Shown: piece by piece, positions 22,736 through 34,163 of the stretch | Layout of the letters: every line of letters starts with the position of its first letter | How positions within the stretch are numbered: position 1 is the stretch's first letter | Source: Lasioglossum baleicum | Lineage: Eukaryota; Arthropoda; Insecta; Hymenoptera; Halictidae | Reading direction: 5' to 3' | NCBI RefSeq assembly: GCF_051020765.1 | Contig: NC_134933.1 | Coordinates: 3,224,001-3,288,000, forward strand | DNA length: 64,000 nt | Position numbers and translations under genes: made by a program | The notes under the pieces: generated by a model | What the model was told of the DNA's origin: nothing | What the model saw: the letters and a program-made list of their open reading frames with translations, nothing else | Database searches by the model: none

Positions 22736-24315
22736 CAGTCCTCGACAAAATAATAAGACACCTAGCATATTTTTAAATTTCTTGTATTTAAAGGTGGAAA
22801 GTGTACACTCTGTTATATCCTGAATACTACATACTATCTCCAAAGTAAACACGCAAAATCTTAGGATTGTATCGCATACCATAGCAAAATTAGAGAAAGA
22901 TATGTGAACTCGGACTGACATTGCTTCGACAAAAGTATAAGACATTTCGCTTATTTTCCAATCATGTGACTTCTACCATTAAGTATTCTACTGCCAACGT
23001 ATTCAGACGTTGAATCTTGTGATTTTCTTACAATATAAGGACATTTATTACAATAAAAAATAAATAATAGGTTGAGGAAAGCAGTTAGATAAAAGTGAGG
23101 TCGATCGATTCGTTCTGTTGCGCACGGAAAAGTACAGTATTAATAAAATTGCGAAATTATTAAACCGAAGTAGGTGCGCGATGTATAATGTGTTAAAAAA
23201 TACAAGTGTTTATGGAGAAACAGAAGGAAGTGGAAGACATAGCGTTACTTCCGAACGTGATAAACGTGCAATTTTGCGTGTTGCGTCGAATTTTAAGGAC
23301 GCGACAAAACAAATAGCCGAAGAAGCAGGTGTGAAAACAAATTTAAGAAATGTATATCGCATTTTACAAGGAAGCAAACACATTAAACGGAAGAAATTAA
23401 AACAACTGCCACCCTTAATGGAGGAACACAAAGCAGCACGACTAAAGTTCGCTCGTGAACACGTCCACTGGATGAAAAAATGGAAAAAAATCATTATTAG
23501 TGACGAGAAAAAATTCAATTTAGATGGCCCTGACGGCTGGGCCTACTATTTTCATGATTGCAGAAAGGAAGAACTTCATTTGAGTCGTCGTCAAATGGGT
23601 GGTGGCAGTGTTATGGTATGGGCCGGTATTGGTTACTATGGAAAAACAGAAATAAACTTTTTATTAGGTCGGATAAATAGTAATAAATATATTGAGCTAA
23701 AATAGCAGATCAGTTAAACAAGCATGCACTCCGTATCACGCGCGGTGACTACATTTTTCAACAGGATAATGCAGCAATCCATACTGCAAAATCAGTGAAA
23801 CAATTCTTTTCTTCAAAAAATATTAATATTTTGGAATGGCCCGCTCGTTCTCCCGACATAAATATTATAGAAAATGTGTGGGGAGATTTGTCAAGGCGAG
23901 TCTACGCGAATGGGAGACAATATAGTAACGTAAATAAATTAAAAGAAAGTATAAATCACAATTGGACACATTTAGAACAAAAACTAATCAAAAAGTTATA
24001 TAAAACTATTCGAAAGCGATTACTAGACGTAGTACAATTCAAGGGAGGTATCACAAAGTATTAATTTTGTATTTTTAGTTGCTTAATCAAACATTTTTGT
24101 GTTAGTGTCTTATACTTTTGTCGAAACAATGTCAGTTCGTGTTTACATATCTTTCTCTAATTTTGCTATGGTATGCGATACAATCCTAAGATTTTGCGTG
24201 TTTACTTTGGAGATACATATGTAGTATTCAGGATATAACAGAGTGTACACTTTCCACCTTTAAATACAAGAAATTTAGAAATATGCTAGGTGTCTTATTA
24301 TTTTGTCGAGGACTG
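22736..24315 (+). mobile_element. Tc3-like transposon, full length
   Basis: The element is bounded by TA on both sides. Its terminal inverted repeats are about 211 bp (22736-22946 and 24104-24315), starting CAGTCCTCGAC. Within each repeat the terminal motif TCGACAAAA..TAAGACA occurs twice, at 22742 and 22926 in the left repeat. This spacing of 184 bp resembles the two transposase-binding sites known in Tc3 repeats. The interior encodes one transposase broken by a frameshift, so the copy is probably not self-mobile. Confidence 0.93.
23118..24064 (+). pseudogene. Tc3-like DD34E transposase, frameshifted
   Basis: This would cut and rejoin the element ends in the nucleus. The N-terminal part has a helix-turn-helix (SINKIAKLLNRSRCAMYNVL). 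A second DNA-binding region follows, and then the catalytic core. The first aspartate lies in SDEKKFNLDGPDGW, the second in QQDNAAIHTA and the glutamate in SPDINIIENVWG. The second and third are separated by 34 residues, giving DD34E as in Tc1/Tc3. An internal TAG at 23703-23705 marks a one-base frameshift; the remainder reads in the next frame to the stop at 24062-24064. The frame is open further upstream (to about 23076), but no in-frame ATG is present, so the start codon is lost or lies in an unseen exon. It sits centrally between the terminal repeats. Confidence 0.92.
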
Positions 24316-24564
24316 TATTGTTCAGTTGAAACCTGCACATTTAATCATTTCACTTTTTCATTCGAAAGCGAAAGTTACTACTTGGTTGAATAAGGTTCTG
24401 CTTCTGTCGGAAAGTAAAAGTAACTGCCCTAATAAGTAAAATGAAAAGTAAGAACGAATTAACAGCAAAAACACTAATGAATCAAACAGGCCCCAGCAAA
24501 TGACCGCGGCGAAAAGAATTAAAACACAGTTTCGTAGTACCTCCGGCCATTTGTTAGGTTAGGG

Positions 24565-24924
24565 CAGGCATGCACAGGTGGACGATTTGGGAGCAGGAGC
24601 AATCGACCCTGCTCCTGAGCAGGGTCGGAGCAGTGACCTTGCTCGGACGTATGGAAGGGGAACCCACCAATTGTAAACGGAGCACGAGAGAAGACGAGAA
24701 GAAGAGCGTATGAGAGTGGGGACGGCGTCTACGTTGTTGTAGTCTGACCACTCCGGCGCGCTCTCCACTTCCCCACGCCCCTCCCACTCGTCTTCTCTCG
24801 TGCTCGGTTTACAAGTCACGCTTAGTGGGTTCCCCTTCCATACGTCCGATCTGCTCTGAGAGCATACGGGGAGCAACTTGGGAGCACGGGAGCTGCTCTG
24901 AGAGCAAAGAGCTGTGTATGCCTG
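24565..24924. mobile_element. hAT MITE with perfect 8-bp target duplication
   Basis: It begins CAGGCATGCACAGG and ends CTGTGTATGCCTG. It is flanked by GGTTAGGG at 24557-24564 and 24925-24932. The interior is an imperfect palindrome including GAGCACGAGAGAAGACGAG and its complement. There is no transposase. Superfamily assignment rests on the 8-bp duplication and CA...TG termini. Confidence 0.9.
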
Positions 24925-25306
24925 GGTTAGGGGATGGAGGCCCGGCTGGGAAGATCGTTCCCTAAATGCAAGCCCGTGCTGAATTACGACGTCGAAGTCA
25001 AACGTCTGCGGTAAAGACCCATATCCGCGTAATTTACGCCGGTGCGCGATACTAACGCGTATTCACCGTCGTTCGTGGATCGTTATCATACCCTGACGGG
25101 TTTAGCCTACGTCCTTTTTTCCGGTACCATTGCGGTCTGACGAAAGAATGAAACTGTTACGCATTAAATGTGCAATCTCCAAATGTTCTAGTGCAAACTC
25201 CAAAAACTACCTTCTTTTCTGTGGGAAGATCTCCGTTTGGAATAATGACAGTAGTTCGGCGAGACAGAGAATTAGCAAGTTTCGTGAATACAATTTTCAA
25301 CAAAGA

Positions 25307-25602
25307 GCGGCAACTTTTCAACAGCGCAGCGATGCACGTTACGTACGTCATACAGGCGCGCGACAGTCTCGTATCAAGTGACAAACGCATGCATGCATAC
25401 CTTGATTCTCATTTGGGGCCCCAGCGAGGTGAAAATGTGTAAAAAATCGTTGGACGACATTGAACCTACCTACTCGTTAAAATCCACAAGGGCATTTCTA
25501 ATATCCGCCCTATGGAATTATCAAGTAGAAGGGGTCAATGCCCTTTCACATTTAAATTCTTCTCACCCATATCCACAAATCCTTATCCTGCACTATAATT
25601 GT
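25307..25602 (+). repeat. Dispersed repeat, copy 2 of 2
   Basis: This matches 4425-4709 in the same orientation. Differences include short insertions near the start (GCGATGCACG region). No element ends are recognisable. Confidence 0.85.
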
Positions 25603-25868
25603 TCATAACACCGTACTTAATGCACTGGAACAAACCACACATATGTTCTGGCACTATTTACAATATCATACGCACGCACTACAAGTTTACAGAGAGTACA
25701 AGTTTACTGAGGGGAATGAGGAGAATGTAAAGAACTGGTAATCCTTTAATGTTGAAACACTGCACTTTATTGAACTTGATTTACGTCGCGAGACTCGCTC
25801 ACAGACGGAACGGACATCTTGAGGTCGTGTGATTTCTGCGGACGGAAATCTTCGACGCGTGTTAATAA

Positions 25869-26259
25869 CACTAAAACACCATTACTGTCGTACTAACAAT
25901 AAGACGTTAGCGTGTACTTACTTGTGTAACGTCTTATTGTTAGTACGACAGTAATGGTGTTTTAGAGTTATTTAAATTGAAATATCTCCTGAACTACTAA
26001 CTTTAGGACATACATAGGTTAGTACTTTTTTATAACGAATGTCCAGCTGCATCGGTTGATGTATTAAAAGATACCTCATTCCATTTAAAAAAATGATGGT
26101 GACCTTCATATCTCTAAAAAAAAATTACAAAATAACAAAAATTTTTTTGGTATCGTATGAGCCCCATTTTACCATTCAACTTTGTCTTTCAGACATTTGA
26201 CGTATCTTTAAAAACAACAATGATATTCAAGGTGGTCAAGTTAGGTGAAATACCCTGTA
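25869..26259. repeat. Repeat with a 40-bp hairpin at its left end
   Basis: 25869-25970 is a near-perfect hairpin with arms of about 40 bp (ACTAAAACACCATTACTGTC and its complement) around the loop GCGTGTACTTACTTGTG. The part to the right (to GTGAAATACCCTGTA at 26259) matches 46960-47170 for the first 150 bp and the MITE at 21151 for the last 120 bp. It is a mosaic of two families. Confidence 0.75.
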
Positions 26260-26989
26260 TATAACATAGTAATATTAACATAATAACATAATATATATTA
26301 AATATATGATGTATATTACATACATTATATATAGCATTCAGTAGTTCTAGTGTTGAAATTCAGGAAGCACGTTCAGCAATAAAGGAATAGCAATTTCGTA
26401 AATGTATTGAGAAGCTATCCGGAGGATGGCATTGGATGAGAAGGGGTATTTTGTGGAGAAATAAAGCAATACTCGTCCACTTTATCCTTTCCATTCATTC
26501 TATTTAACTTCTCTTTCAATATCGGACGTGGAAACTGTACGAACGATCGAATATGTTTCTCGAAAGGCTCTTGTTAATATGAAAATAGGACATCCTATTT
26601 AGAAAGACGAAGGTCTTTGGAATACACGGCAAAACCTACCCTTTAATTGCACACGCTTTCTCTCTTTCTCTCGTTTGATCGATACGTCAGATATATGCAA
26701 GTCGAACGGGTTTAAAGTACAGGGAGGTGGATTCTCAGTCAGTCGCGATCGAAATAGTTACCCTGTTTATCCACGATCAGTCAATGACCTCGAAATCCGC
26801 GATCTCATAGGTCAACCAGAATTAATCCTCCGCGATACTGACTTTCAATTCTTCTCCACTGATCGCTGGAATTTATTGGACGGAATTGATTCGAACGGAC
26901 TACGAAGCTACGAGTTTCCTTCGAATGGTAAAATCATCGACTGCTTATTACCGATAAGTTATCAGTGGATGTTCCAGTATAGAAAGAAC
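26260..26989. other. Unassigned stretch
   Basis: No gene is supported. An open frame at 26675-27103 (142 codons) runs into the 30-bp tandem repeat and has no recognised motif. Confidence 0.35.
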
Positions 26990-27049
26990 CACCGACGAGA
27001 TACTATTAAAGACTGCCAGCACCGACGAGATACTGTTAAAGACTGCCAG
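26990..27049 (+). repeat. Two tandem copies of a 30-bp unit
   Basis: The unit begins CACCGACGAGATACT and ends GACTGCCAG. One more copy lies at the right border of the giant palindrome (38448-38477). One inverted copy lies in the MITE at its centre (34075-34104). Confidence 0.9.
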
Positions 27050-29388
27050 CCTTACGGGAGTTGGCGGGACTTGAATTTTTCGGTGTTCTCTTACGCCCTC
27101 TAGGATATATTCTGACTGGAGTGAGAAACAGGAGGCCAACGACGGCATTTCGTCGGTGCAGAAGACACTGTATTGGTATCGTGTTAGCAAAGCGCACGCG
27201 CGCTACACTCACCAGCGTACCTTTACTATATCCGTGTGCGCTGCTTGTGCACTTGTGCCAGCCACAATCTATTTTTAGAACTTGCCATGTTGCCATGCTT
27301 TACGGCTTACGGAAACGAAACTGAAATTCGACTGTCGAGCCGTCGAGCGTATGAATCGCAATCTGGAGCTAGACTTCGGGTCCCCGTGCAGCGAGGATTT
27401 TTTTTATATTTTTTTTTTCATTACTTTTTTAATTACATTTTTTAACCTTCCAAAAAATTAAAAATGTTAAAACTATGTTCAAAATATGTATTCATTTTAA
27501 ATAGAAACGTTTTGTTACTGTCATAATTGCATTAATAAAAATTGGTATATGATCGAGAACAGTTTGATGGTATTTATTTGGACTGATTGGAGAATACGAA
27601 AATGCAGGAAGTATTTTTTAGTTTATGAAACAATTTGTAGATTTATTAGTTGTCAAACAAATAATAAAATAAATTGTAGAATATATATAAATTGATTTTA
27701 TACTAGCATACACAAGTTTATTTGATGTTCTGTCTTCCTAAAATAAAAAAACACAGTCATAACTATAATTATAATAGAATTTCATAAAATATTGAGGTTA
27801 TTGCAAACTCATCTTTTTTCGCGATGATGCTCTAATTTTATTGCTTCTCTCGAATGTCCATTTCCTTCCGAGACAGTGCGTTTCTAAGTGTAAATAAAAA
27901 ATGTTGATATAAAATGTATCATAATTAAACTACAATTATTCTAATAACGTAGAATGTAGTACATATTAAGTTTTAATTACCAGGATTTTCTTCTTCGACG
28001 TTAAGCACCCTTTACTGCTTCTCGTAATTTACGTATATGGACATTAGGGTGGACCTTATTTTTCGACCATGAAATTTTTTTGTCCCGTAAACCAGAATTG
28101 TAACAAATGTTGAGAAAATGATCTGGAAAAATTTTGGGGCCGATTGGATCATGGGAAAATGAGGCGCAGCAAATTTGAAAATTTTGAATTTTTTAAATCT
28201 TTACATAAATAGACGTTATGATATATCGTTGAATTTGTCTTTTTTCTCTTTAAGAATCCGTATGTAGCATAAACAGTTGTTGATAGAAAAAACATCCGTG
28301 ACTTTGAAAACTTGAAATAATTACTTTGAAAAAAAATTTTTTCTCTGATACTATATCCACTATATCCACCTCCTTATATACTACAACTTTTGTTTGAAGA
28401 GTTTTTTTATATATACATAACTGACAGAGATATTAAGGGGCGTAATTTGCACTATTCGGTAGCTATTTTCATAGCTACATGCTGCCGAATAATGAAAATT
28501 ACGCCTCGTAATCGAAAAAATAGGACTTTTGAGGCAGATAGCGCCCTAGATCGATGTTTTATCTAGCGTTTTTGACTAGTGAAAAACCCCGTGTTTGTAT
28601 TATCGAGAAATGAGTAAATGAATATCTTGCAATCCTGGAAGTCTCTCTACTACCTTAACTAAATTCATTAATACGCTCCAATCTACAAAAGAAAAACAGT
28701 TAAAATATCGGAAAAAGAAGTTATTATGAATAATAAGTAGACTGACTGAAACATAGACTGAAGGTGGTCAATGATACCGCTGAACGGGGCGTTAAACTAA
28801 TGGAGGATCATATTAAAATTTTATATAGAAACAAAGTGGAGAAATAATATATACTATGCAAACTGTGATGGAATATCGACAGCAGTATCCTGACGCCACA
28901 AAACAGATCTGTCAAAGGATTTTTAAATATTTTTTAATATAGAGAGAGAAACACCTGATCAATCCCTACATGCGATTAATTGCATTTTTAAGAGGCATTG
29001 AAGACAGCTTATTAACTGAGAGTTATTAAAGTTTTCATTTTCCTCAGAGTCAGTAAGTTCTTTATTTTTCTCGGAGTCATTAAGTTTTCCATTTTTCTTG
29101 GAGTTATTCAATTTTTCATTTTCCTCAGTGTCGTCAAGTTTTTTCATATAGTCCAGTCGGCAGGTCGCAAAAAGGCGTCTACCTGGAAAGTATTCCGAAC
29201 TTAATGAAATTTTGACACCTCATTTAGGGGTACTCTGGGGTGTCGAATCTCTGTTTTCGACCTCGAGGACCCTGTGCTAACTTGGGGAGGGGGAAAAAAC
29301 CACTACTTTTATTACCTTGTTTTGGTTTTTCGCCTATCGGGCTCGAGTCGGGTACGCGATACATCAGACACATCGGGAAGCTTATGAC

Positions 29389-29589
29389 TAGACTGCGGAT
29401 TTTATGCATGTATGACAAAAATGTACACGTTCAATTTAAAGCAGTGGACATGTTAAAAATATTTAAGGACATCAACGTATTAGTTTCAGCTTAATAGGAT
29501 AATTAAAAGAAGAATACAATTTATATTTGGCTCATGTGCCGTGCAATCAATGCAAACATTTTTTATTTTGCATAAAGATCCGCAGTGTA
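29389..29589 (+). mobile_element. 201-bp hAT-like MITE (TAGACTGCGG ends)
   Basis: The ends are TAGACTGCGGAT and ATCCGCAGTGTA, flanked by CTTATGAC (29381-29388) and CTCATGAC (29590-29597), a 7/8 match. One subterminal end contains TATGACAAAAATG, the other TTTGCATAAAGATCC. It lies in the part of the left palindrome arm that has no mirror. Confidence 0.8.
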
Positions 29590-29599
29590 CTCATGACTC

Positions 29600-29900
29600 A
29601 CCTTTGTCGGGCGGCTTCTAAAACAATAGAACAAGATCGCGCGAACGAGTTATCGCGATACCCGAGAATCAACTGTGCGTTCTTATGAAATAGATAATAA
29701 TAATAATGGTACGTATTTCTTTCATAACTTGTCCATAATGTGATTTTTATATAAGTACATTAGGTATATTCGGCAGACATGTGCATGATCGTTATTTGTA
29801 TTAAAATTTGAAATAATGCACGTTTCACGTGAAAAAATTATAAGAAAATATTTACAACGTGGTATGTAATAAGTTATGATAACTTTTCAGTGGGTGATGT
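29600..29900 (+). repeat. Third, diverged copy of a palindrome-arm segment
   Basis: 29635-29880 resembles 36110-36340 in the right arm (and the reverse of 31840-32070 in the left arm) with more divergence than the arms show from each other. Shared words include TGCGTTCTTATGA, CATTAGGTATATTCG and AATGCACGTTTCA. It looks like an independent copy of the hAT-like end described at 35990. Confidence 0.75.
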
Positions 29901-30029
29901 TTTTATTAACTGTTAAGTAACCTACTTAACTATCATTAATCTTACACAAATTCTTAAAAGATAATATATAGTATACAATATAAAATAAAATAGAAATTAA
30001 CTTAAAATAAAATCATATAAAATAAAAAA

Positions 30030-30975
30030 CTAGAGGGTTATTGTTGCTCGCTCGCTTCGTTCGCTCGCGAGTAGGGTTGTTTTTGCTCGCTCGCTTTGCT
30101 CGCTCGCGGATAGGACTGCTCTTGCGAAAGGGTTAGTGGTACGCATGGCTAGTAGTACCTATAGCTATTAATGTTTTTTTTTTATTTGGTGTGTGACTCT
30201 CCACGAGCCACACAAAGAACTTCCCGATTCGTTAGTTGCAGTATATTATTATCATTACTAAGTGTACGTTTTAAGAAGATTATACGTTTTCAGGGAAATT
30301 CAATAGTTTTCTACTTATCAAAATGTTTGCTATATGGCGTCACATTAAACCAACATCGTATGCTCGTTGCTCGCTTGGTTCCTTGTTATAGCATACTAAT
30401 GTTGCAAAATAAATTGTCTTAATTAGTTTTTCGCAAACGATACAACTCCTCATTATCCGGGTTTGCAGTAGTGATCTTGGTTTTCTTCGATACTGTTAAT
30501 TTAAATTGTCCCAAAATATATAAACTGCGCTCAATTTTGAAACTCTGCTCAGTGCTACATACAATATTTGTAAAGTCCGCCTTTCTGATTTTTTAAAATC
30601 CAAACATACTTTCTCGTATATTTGTCCCTGACTTTTATGAATCGTAATCGCTTCAGCAGGAACCACTGGAAATTGACTACGTGTGATTTGATATTTTTCC
30701 TCACTCGACATATTTACTTGATTCGATATTTTTATTATTGGTGTAAAATTTTGATCAATATTTGTGCATTTTTCATATAATCACGATAACGAGTTCTTAC
30801 TTTCACTCCTACTCTGGCCAATTGAAAATCTAACCACAATATAGACGGAATTTTAGTATTTTCTTGAAAAGTAATAAATTTTAATATTCCGCATGTGTGC
30901 TCCATTAATAAATCCGTTTTCAACATCAATGTTATTAATAATTATCATATAGTTTATATTAATTTTCAATTTAAT
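30030..30975 (-). mobile_element. Helitron 3' portion, minus strand
   Basis: Read on the minus strand, the element ends in CTAG (30033-30030) followed by T. A G+C-rich hairpin of GCTCGC/GCGAGC type lies just upstream (30048-30080), and a second lies at about 30090-30120. A short stem-loop and a CTRR end with insertion into AT are known Helitron features. It carries the end of a Pif1-type helicase. Homology with the copy at 48704-52135 stops near 30975, so this is a 5'-truncated copy or homology is lost there. Unlike the other copy it has no LINE inside. Confidence 0.8.
30496..30929 (-). pseudogene. Helitron Pif1-like helicase, C-terminal remnant
   Basis: The minus-strand frames 30735-30929 (64 codons) and 30496-30711 (71 codons) are consecutive pieces of one protein. 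The end of the RecD/Pif1 helicase domain is clear: VVPAEAITIHKSQGQ followed by LYVALSRVSKLSAVYIFW, matching the known Pif1 motifs near the C-terminus. In full Helitrons this domain follows a Rep nuclease and drives rolling-circle transposition. No Rep domain or Walker A motif is present. A break between the two frames shows the copy is dead. The plus-strand homologue at 48867-49175 reads through this break. Confidence 0.85.
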
Positions 30976-31452
30976 CTCAGTTAATAATTCGTTTTGAACT
31001 GATTGTTTTTTTAAAGATTGTAATATAAATTTTTTTTTGTACTTTCATCGATATTCTTTGAAAATGTATTCTAGCGAGTAGAGATGATTAACTCACTCTT
31101 GCATTGGGATAATTTTCGATTATTGTAAGCGGAAACATCATCGTAAGGCACAAAAAAAAATTTTAAAAAATTTTTTTTTTAATTTTAAAGAAATCGAAAA
31201 AAAATTTTTTGTGTAATTACGTTTGTTTCTTCGGTGGAAACTTTCGGTTCTCTCGTATAAATTGCATTGTTGAATGAACTTCTTTCGAAAAAACTAAAAA
31301 AACTAAAAAACTACTTGACCAAAATGGACCAAAATCTAATCAGCTCTAAGTTACAGCGGGGCATATCGATTGCATCATTCATCATCCTGATCGCGTTGTT
31401 ACTATTTCTGAAAACGTTAACGAAAAATTTGAGTACATAGAAACGGCCATAC

Positions 31453-31494
31453 GCGCGCGCGCGCGCGCGCGCACGCACACACACACACACACAT
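31453..31494. repeat. Compound CG/CA microsatellite
   Basis: An alternating purine-pyrimidine tract: about ten CG dinucleotides followed by about ten CA dinucleotides. It lies in the left-arm-only part of the giant palindrome. Confidence 0.95.
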
Positions 31495-33998
31495 ATACGA
31501 ACATTTTGCTGAAAATAGTCTAAAATGACTGCAATGACCATGAAACGTGAAGATCTGCTAAAAAATCGATTTTCCATTTTCGGGGTCATTACAATAACTT
31601 CCCTATAAAATCGGGAAGTTAATTATATAGAGCCTATAGATAATACAGAATAAAATATAAACACGAAATATAATACGTATAATGTTTATATTTATATTTC
31701 GTTTTTAATTATTGCCATACTTTACCATATTGTAATCTTCTAGGTGTATTGTATAACTTCCGTAAAGACATTTTAATGATATTATCGATACATATCTAAG
31801 TTCATTCGGAGAAAATTCGTTAAAAAGCTAGAAATATTGTCTTTTAAGTTTTTCACATGAAACGTGCATTATTCAAGCTTTAATACAAATAAAGAGCAGG
31901 CACGCGTTTGGCGAATATACCTAATGTAGTTATAAAAAAACCAAGTATATTAAAAATCACGTTATAAGTAAAGAAAGAAAACCATTATTACCATTATCTA
32001 TGTCATAAGAACGCAGAGTATTTGAATCTCGGATAACGCAATAACTCGTCCGCCCGAACTTGTTCTATTCTTTTCGTACCCGCCCGACGAATTCGAAGTC
32101 GAATCGAAGGGCCGCCGCCGGACTTTCTGCGACCCGACCCGATTCGAACCCGAACATCGAGCGGCCCGCACATCCCTAAATTATTTATAATTATAAATAT
32201 ATTATATTAAATGACCTATATTATAATAACCTATATTAGGTAATTATGATCACACTTTAAATAAGTAAATATGGCTCAAATTGTGCCGTATTTAGGCTCA
32301 TTTTAATTAGAAGAATCTCACAAATACGTTGGTAATTCCGTAAAAAAAGATTGAAAAATAAAAAACTTTCCTATGTGCATTGATGTAATCGGTACGCAGC
32401 CTTTTGAACTGTGTCGGCTGCCTCGTACCTCAGTCCCTGTTTGTCGTTTACGAGCTGTCGTAAAAAAAGTTCTGGTACATATGTTGATAGTCTAAAAATA
32501 TGATCAATGCTATTTTTCAATTTCTCTAAAAAACCTGCATTTGTCGAATTTTTGCGTGTTTTTCACTTTGTGTAATTAACATTTTGAACCAAAAAATCGG
32601 GAAAAAATCTCAAATATCAATTTCAATTAAATGCAATTATATGATTAAATTAATGCAAGTAAATGGGGAAAATGGACCGAAAATTGAATGGCACAACGGC
32701 TGTTTAAATAATTCGAAGGACTATCTCGTCCGGCTAGGCCCTTCATTCCAAATTGTAATATTCCAATATTCCAATATCATTTTAAATATATTCAAGTACT
32801 ATTTAAAACTATTAATGAGTTTTAACAACAAAATATTTTAAATAGAAAACTAAATTTTGACATATAAGATAAGATTATAGCAAGCTTGCTATAAATGTCG
32901 AAAACTCGAGTCTGGCCAGAGACATTCAATTTTCAGGAAACACTATTCTATGATGACGAACGGAGAAAAGGGAAGTGAAGCTCGGGGGCTTCGGTCGCCG
33001 TGGAGTGGAGTGAAACATTGTAACATGATACGGGTCGGGTCGGGTATATCGGTGTGAGACTACTAATCAAACAACAAAGCTTAATTATTTATCATTACTT
33101 TTTTATAGGATTTTCCTTAACATATTTGGTGAATTTTGTTTCTTTTTATGAAAATGATACCAAAATTATATAATTCCGATGATATTTGCTTATGCAATGA
33201 GCGACGCAAGTTTCGGACACAAAGAAGGACAGCGTCGGGAAAAGAAGAGACGCGGAGAGTCCTTATTCTTTTAAGATTTCGACTTCGACTTCGTCTGCTA
33301 GATCTTCGCCTCGTCGCACAATGTACTCATAAATGAATCATGTTTCAGGAAGTGGTTCAGTTCAGAATGAAATAAAATAATGTTACAAGCACTTTTTAAA
33401 TAGCGTCATATATGGTGCAAGAAATATTCGTATAGAGTCAAATAGAATTATTTTTTTAGATATCTTCGTACGAAATACTGCCTCTAAATAACATTGTATG
33501 GATAGGAGCCGTCGAAAATTAGTTTAATTAGTTAATACTTTTATCTTGTTACTACCTCTACTTTAATAATTGCAGTCAATAATGCTGTCGAGCATTACAA
33601 GTATGGGATAAATAAGTAAAAAAATTAATTTTCTGTTTCCTACTAAGGATCTTAATAAGAACGATTGAATTTTGTCATTACACAACATAACAAAATATTT
33701 TTTAAGAATCATTATTTTATATATAACGCAATAATGTTCAAATTACTTTTAAATTCCAATACATTTGTAGAATATTACGTAGTAATTACTTCCATTTTTC
33801 CTACATCTATAAACTATCGATTATATCTTAAACAATTATTACAATGGTGATAATAAGGAAAATAAGAATGCAATAAGTGAATTATATATAGTATTATAAG
33901 GCAATTACAGAATAGGTAATGTCAGCATTCTACTATATCATTCTTCTTCAACTTGACGAATATCTCGTCGATTGTGGAACTTTTACCGCTGTGGTATA

Positions 33999-34163
33999 TC
34001 AGATCACTGTAACTTTCCCGTTATCCCCGCGCCCACTCGCGCCCACTTACCGGTCCCGCGGAATAACACAGGGGCTGGCAGTCTTTAATAGTATCTCGTC
34101 GGTGCTGCCAGCACCGACGCTCGTCGGTGGCGCGGGGATAACGTGAAAGTTACAGTGATCTGA
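33999..34163. mobile_element. 165-bp MITE at the palindrome centre
   Basis: The ends are TCAGATCACTGTAACTTTC and its reverse complement, with TA on both sides (33997-33998 and 34164-34165). The arm continues G+C-rich (CGTTATCCCCGCGCC). One side has extra sequence including a 30-bp unit (34075-34104). A half copy lies at 38446-38555. Confidence 0.8.

Noticed and set aside
24551..24564. Interstitial telomere array
   Set aside because: Only two TTAGG units are present, too few to call an array.
31453..31494. Z-DNA-forming regulatory element
   Set aside because: The CG/CA tract is an ordinary microsatellite; no gene nearby to regulate.
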